A DNA stretch of 64,000 bases from Aquanectria penicillioides (taxonomy: Eukaryota; Ascomycota; Sordariomycetes; Hypocreales; Nectriaceae), in contig PYIU01000005.1 of assembly GCA_003415625.1 (NCBI GenBank), positions 2,485,001 through 2,549,000 of the forward strand, written 5' to 3'. This document shows positions 58,952-64,000 of the stretch, one piece after another (the first letter of the stretch is position 1; every line of letters starts with the position of its first letter). A program made the position numbers and the translations under genes. Under the pieces are notes generated by a model. It saw only the letters and a list, made by a program, of their open reading frames with translations, searched no databases and had not been told where the DNA came from.

Positions 58952-61746
58952 TTAGACAGCTGTGCTCTTAGGGAATCCGCCGGGGATGTGAAGATTTGAG
59001 ATGGTTTGGACGCTTTCCGTTCTTGTTGTGTGAGATGTTGGTCGGATTGGGACATAGTTTTCCTCGTCGGTATCGTCCATCAGGGATTCGCCTTCAGTCA
59101 CAGTGGAAACATTGTCGGGCTTCTCCACAGTATTACCTAGATTGGGAAACACCTCGCCGTTAAGTTTCAAAATATTTCCGGCGTTTTCCGGGTTAGTGCC
59201 GTTGGCATGTTGATCCTCATAGGCCTTGGTATTTGCCTCCTCGGCCGCAATCACATCTTTGTATCGATTGACCAAGTCCGAGTTGGGCTCCTGTCTGGGC
59301 TCGGCCATAACAACCGGAACAAAATATCCTCCGTCCGGATGATGCTGGATGGAGTTTTGGTGCTGAACTGGTTCGCTCGTATACGGATTGACGCCATCAT
59401 AGTGTGCTTTCTGGTTGGCGATGGCAGCATGAGAAGGCACCTCGTCCATAGGGGTTGTGTCGGTGCCTCCGTAACCGAGATGGTTGTCCTCGCTCTGTAC
59501 CATGCCCCTAGTAGATGGCGTAGGCGGAGCTCCCGTAGCAGCTACTGCCACGGGGCCTGTTCCATGGTCCCGGAAGCCAGAGCTTACACTAGAAGGCGAA
59601 TGAGAGGCCTGTAAGCCACGTTGTGCATTGACTTGGATATCAGATGGGAACCGCCCACCTGCTTGAGATCGCCGGGGTGTCGTATCGTGTTGCTTCGATC
59701 CCGGGTTGACATACACTTGTGTTTCTGCTGAAAAGGGTTCATCATCGTCGTCGTCAAGCAGCCCATCGCTACTAACCGATCGTCGTGATGATCGGCTGAG
59801 GCTGCGTGAATGGCTGCGTACAAATTGACTGCGCTCCTCGGGCGTCTTTTCGGTCAGGGCCTTTATGTCCTCATACCAGGCCATCATTGTGTCGTGACTC
59901 TCGGCACGGAATACCCAGGTGTGTCCACGATGCATACCGCCTGTTTGCCGACCCTTCAGAATAAACTTGTTTGAAGACCCTCCCTCAGCTGAATGTGACC
60001 CCAACTTCTGCTCTGGGAGGTAGAGGGACATGACGGGAGCTTGAGCTTTGTCTGCCGACTTGAATTCGTGTAGATGAGTTGCAGAAAGAACATACCTTGG
60101 TAAATGGTTAGCCGAAAAAAAAATAGAAAAGGAAATAGTGCGATATGAAACCGCAATATGCTTACCATCCAGCTGTGTAGCTTTTGAGATACTTGCTTTT
60201 TCGCTCCAGCAATCCGGCTCGGATTTCTTGCGCGGCCACATGGTCCTGGCCAGGATAGTGGATTTGATCAGCCGAACGTATGGGGATGTTTGGATCGACA
60301 AATTGATTGTCGTTCGTCACGAAGTGAATCCACTCCTGGTCTTTAGGCATCGATATTGGCCCTTCGCGTAATTCTTCAATGACGCCATATGCGTTATCCG
60401 CCTCACGCTTGAGGATCCCTGCGTAGGCGTTGTACGCCTTTTGGATCTCTCCGACAACAATGGACTCGAGCTCTCGGCCAGAGTTTTCGAGGTTCAGATA
60501 GGCCTGGAACCCGTTAGCAAGGCAACTTTAGAGATATATAAGGACGCTATAGGTTAGAATCAGCATGCATACCTGGTGTAAATAGTTCTCTTCGTCAAGC
60601 TGTCGCTCTACCTGTCGGTCGACAGCTAATCTGAGCAAGTAAGGGTCTTGTTTGCCAGTCGTCAAGGACTCATCTAGTTCGTTTCTTCCCAAGACATCAC
60701 CTAGATTCTTAACAGCTTTGCGGGTACCGTCCATTTCCTTTTCCACGGTATTCTTAAAGTCCCCTGATAGGTTCTTGATCTCCTTTATCTTCTGTTGCAG
60801 GTCGCTCCTCAGGCCAGTGAGAGCGAGAATGACATCCTCTTCGATCTCCTTGGCCTTGTTGGCTTCAAGAACGGCATTTCTATTGAAAGTGCGGAGGAAC
60901 TGGAGGGCATCATCAATTCCAGCGGTCGTCAGGAAGCCTGGAGGGGTTGTGATGTTGTTGGAAACATTGGCAAGTTTGAGGAGGGATTTGGATCGGTGCT
61001 CGTAGTGCGACTGGATTTCTCGAAAGTACGCGATTAGATCCTTTAGAATCTTTCTCCAAGCTAGAGCACTGAGTTAGCAACTGCAGTTGCACACAGATAT
61101 GGGGTCGTGAGCGTGTGTGAGAGAGGGACATACACTGGAACCGGTTGGCGAGGGTGTCGGTGGGGTTGCCAGAGGTCGGAACAGGACAGTGGAAAGCGCT
61201 GTGAGCTTCGTCGGGATCGGAGGTGGACTGGAGGGCAAGACTCTTGACGCTGCCAGCCCTCATGCTGCGCCGACTGCCGCTGCGCTTGAGGCTTCCATTG
61301 CGACGCAGCGAGTTCTTTTTCTTGAGGGTGTTGCTGCGGGTGGGTAGCTGCTGGTCATCGCCCGCATTGAAGCTGTGTACGGAGGGCGTTCTCTGCATAT
61401 TGGCGCCGGATGGGTGGTGGCCGTCAAGAAGGGAGGATCCGCGCTGTGAGGCGCCCCATTCCTCGGTGAAGCGACCGATAGGCTGAGGATGCTGAGGCTG
61501 AGGAACGGCGAGGGAGTGGTGATAGCTGTTTGCGATGTCGTCGTCGTATCGACCACGGGGGTTGGAGTTGGCGGCGGTGTTTGCAGCGGTTGCGCGTTGA
61601 TGGTCGGCGGCGGAAGACGAGGCGGGAGATGGAGAATGAGGATAAGAGTAGGAATAATATGCGTTTTGAGGAGCGGAGGAAGGATGCGTTTGATGCTGTG
61701 TTTGAGACTGAGCTTGGGTCTGGGAGTGAGATAGAGGGAGATCCAT
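58952..61746 (-). CDS. Slm1/Slm2-like PH-domain protein (TORC2 / eisosome-associated)
   Basis: Four exons on the minus strand: 61746-61134, 61060-60573, 60503-60166, 60095-58952, giving 860 residues. Introns are 69-73 bp with GTATGT, GTATGC and GTAAGC donors. Residues 1-200 are Gln/Ser/Pro/His-rich and contain a basic KKKNSLRRNGSLKRSGSRRS stretch. About 205-440 are a helical F-BAR-like region (WRKILKDLIAYFREIQSHYE; LTGLRSDLQQKIKEIKNLSG). About 455-570 are a PH domain (LLERKSKYLKSYTAGW, YVLSATHLHEFKS, ending TWVFRAESHDTMMAWYEDIK). The C-terminal 290 residues are disordered and acidic. Slm1/2 bind PI(4,5)P2, are phosphorylated by TORC2 and act in actin organisation and sphingolipid signalling at the plasma membrane. 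Confidence 0.9.
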
Positions 61747-64000
61747 GGTGGAGGTGGCGCTATATGCCTCCCGCTGGCTTGGGAGCGAGCGAGTGGGAGG
61801 GGAATGGAGGGCTCGACAAGCCTTAGGAGAGGAGAATTATTGCGCAACGAGGAGGTGAGAAGGAGGGGGGGGGAGGGTATTGGGCGTGTTTGGTTGCTGG
61901 GCGAGCGAAGCGGGAGGATTGACCAAGATCCAAAGGAGGGTAGACTTTCCAGGTTACTGGCAGCGAGTTGAGAGGTGTTGACGCAATGGGGCGCACAGCG
62001 CTCGAGGACAGGCTGGGGGGGTGCTCCCCCCGTGGAATAGCGCTAAGAAGCCCCAACAACAAGAGTGGTGTGGAGGAAACCCACTGTAACTCCACTGAAA
62101 AACTAGTGCCAAGGGGCTTCACAGAACTCCACCCAAGGCGGCAGTTCGATACCTGCTTTGCAGGTAAGGTAGGGACCGTGTTGGATCAGGTATTCAGGCC
62201 TAGAGGCAGCCGGGCATCGAAGGTTTGAGCTGAGAATGGATCGATGACGATGGCTGGAGAGTGCAGCGCGTGGGATGGGCCTTTCCGCTGCTCTGGCTCT
62301 CCCCTAGCTCTGCCGAAGAGGACTGATATCTGACCCAACGAGCCTCGCTTCTCCACTACAGTCTTGCGATTCTTGAGTTTGTGCGGTTCGTGCGAGCGGG
62401 ATGACGTTGGTGCCAACAGATTGGAGGCGATCTAGGAGGGTGGCAAAACCTTTTAGCGTTTGAGGGGCTTCGCGAAGGGAGGGGAGGGAAGAATATTGTT
62501 AGCCGGTCTGGAGCGACTACAGAAGCAGACGGTGATGTCAACAAGAAAGGTGTCGAGAGGGAATTGGCAGTATTGACATAGCGATGATGGATGGAGAGCA
62601 GTGGAGAGCAGAGAGTGACGACGGACGAGGAGGAATGAAGGAATGAATGAGCGTCGGCATCCGCCACCTGCAAAAAATAAAACAAGCCAACGCCGTACCT
62701 AGATGCGCCCAAAAATCAGGAAGTCGTTCGTCCACGTACCCGTCTGTCGCGGCACAACAGGGCAACCTGCCAAGCACTTACACCGAATGGGCTCATACCC
62801 AAGTGTCCCCATCCACCAGCACGATACCTGCAGGTACATGGCTGTGATCTTGGAGCTCTCCCTATTCTCAGCTTTCCCTCGGCCATCAATGCCATCGCTG
62901 GATGGTTCAGACGGCCCGTTTTGGCGACAATGACGCAGTGTCTATCAAAGCGGCGGTTTCTGGCCACTAACCAAGCTGCGCCCGCCTTGGAGGCGTATGC
63001 CTACAGGTAGATTTGTCCCAAGTGCCCCGAGACAGAGCGGCCTATCCGTAAGTTCCACAAAGTACCCCTTCCCAGCCCCCACCGGAGGCACCCAAATTCC
63101 AACCGATGACGTCGATGAACGCCACCCACATGCATCTCCAAGGCCCACCCTCCGCCTCTCACATCCGCCCTGTTGCTGGCTCTCGATGCCTTCAAATTTT
63201 GTTGCCCGCATGCCCTGTTCATGTCGATCATCATCCCATGGATTTTCTGTTCGGCCATGATTTTCCCCACGAGTGTCTCACAATTCCAAGACCGATTTCT
63301 TCTATATATTTGTAGCAAGATGATATTTTTAAAAAAAAAAAAAAAATAGTCTGGTCTAGTGAATATCTGGATTTATCAAGGAAAAAAAAAAAAAAAGATT
63401 CCATGCCCTTACGCACCCCAGCGGCCCCGTGTCGTCGATACTTAGAGCCTTGGTGTTGCTGAATCTAGATCAGCGCTGAGTGGAGTTATTGATTGGATTT
63501 GGGTTTTCAATATTGTGTCTTCCAATGTTGGCGCCTCCTCATCTGTCCATGGATATGTCGTCCCCAATTCAAACCAGGCACTGTTGAATCTTACACTGCA
63601 ACCTGCTTTCGTCGGTTATAAGTTTTTTTTTACCCCTATGATTTAGCGCTAGGAGCAGATTCTAACCACTTTTTGCTGTGGATTCTCTCATCTCTTGACT
63701 TTCTTGAAAATGCCAAACAACTATCTGAGTGTCATGACTTATTCATTTCCAAGACGAGTCATAGATGCGACAAAAGCCCCCCTCAGTCAAATCGATGCCT
63801 CCCACATGAATAATTATTGCTTTGATGCACAGGGCCCACCCGCGAATAGAAAACTGCAGAATGACCTTGAACTATGTACTGGTTTTATACCAAAAACTTG
63901 ATGCCCCATGCATTCCAGTTTTACACATCGTCCCTGTCTATGTAAAGCTATCGCCATAGGCTGCGAAACACGATATGTATTTCCCCACGTCCTTCCCTTC
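61747..64000. other. gene-free right end of the window
   Basis: About 2.25 kb upstream of the Slm-like gene. The first part should be its promoter and 5' leader. A-runs lie at 63333-63347 and 63381-63396. No open frame shows domain features or convincing codon use, and any further gene must start beyond 64000. Confidence 0.5.

Overview
The window is nuclear DNA of a filamentous ascomycete, most likely a Sordariomycete and probably Hypocreales. The evidence is: short GT-AG introns (mostly 50-190 bp), intron branch sites of CTRAY type, 5S rRNA genes dispersed singly as in Neurospora-type genomes, a short AT-rich RIP-like island, and protein families with Pezizomycotina architecture (Pcp1/PcpA, fungal metacaspase, Whi5/Nrm1, Slm1/2, Ecm33). 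Gene models below were built by hand from splice signals and frame continuity. Every complete multi-exon model sums to a multiple of three, except the Whi5-like gene, whose 3' part is frameshifted.

Layout. 1-0.4 kb: tail of a UCH37-type deubiquitinase (+). 0.8-2.8 kb: F-box/SirB1/YccV protein (-). 3.5-7.7 kb: giant coiled-coil spindle-pole-body protein (+). 8.6-10.9 kb: seven-exon metacaspase (-). 10.9-18.2 kb: about 7.3 kb with no supportable gene. 18.25-19.8 kb: unknown conserved-looking 517-aa protein (-). 19.8-23.8 kb: no supportable gene. 23.8-26.0 kb: mucin-like single-pass membrane protein (+). 27.6 kb: 5S rRNA (+). 30.05-31.26 kb: Whi5/Nrm1-like G1/S repressor (-) with an apparent double frameshift near its C-terminus. 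31.3-37.25 kb: no supportable gene. 37.25-39.9 kb: metzincin-type zinc metallopeptidase with a C-terminal lectin-like region (+). 41.6-42.6 kb: phosphatidylserine synthase (+). 46.2-48.5 kb: 14-TM MFS transporter (+). 48.9-49.8 kb: Gar1 (-). 51.2-51.8 kb: small secreted Cys-containing protein (-). 54.2-55.6 kb: Ecm33-like GPI protein (+). 55.8-56.5 kb: two convergent 5S rRNA copies around an AT-rich island. 57.0-58.5 kb: decayed DUF6546/F-box-like pseudogene (+). 58.95-61.75 kb: Slm1/Slm2-like PH protein (-).

The genes are ordinary housekeeping, cell-cycle, cell-wall and membrane-lipid functions in no operon-like arrangement; there is no secondary-metabolite cluster or intact transposon. I found no convincing new biological system. 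The most unusual parts are the convergent 5S pair with its AT island and neighbouring pseudogene, the C-run frameshifts in two genes (possible base-call errors), a probable GC-AG intron in the Ecm33-like gene, and the very long gene-free stretches.
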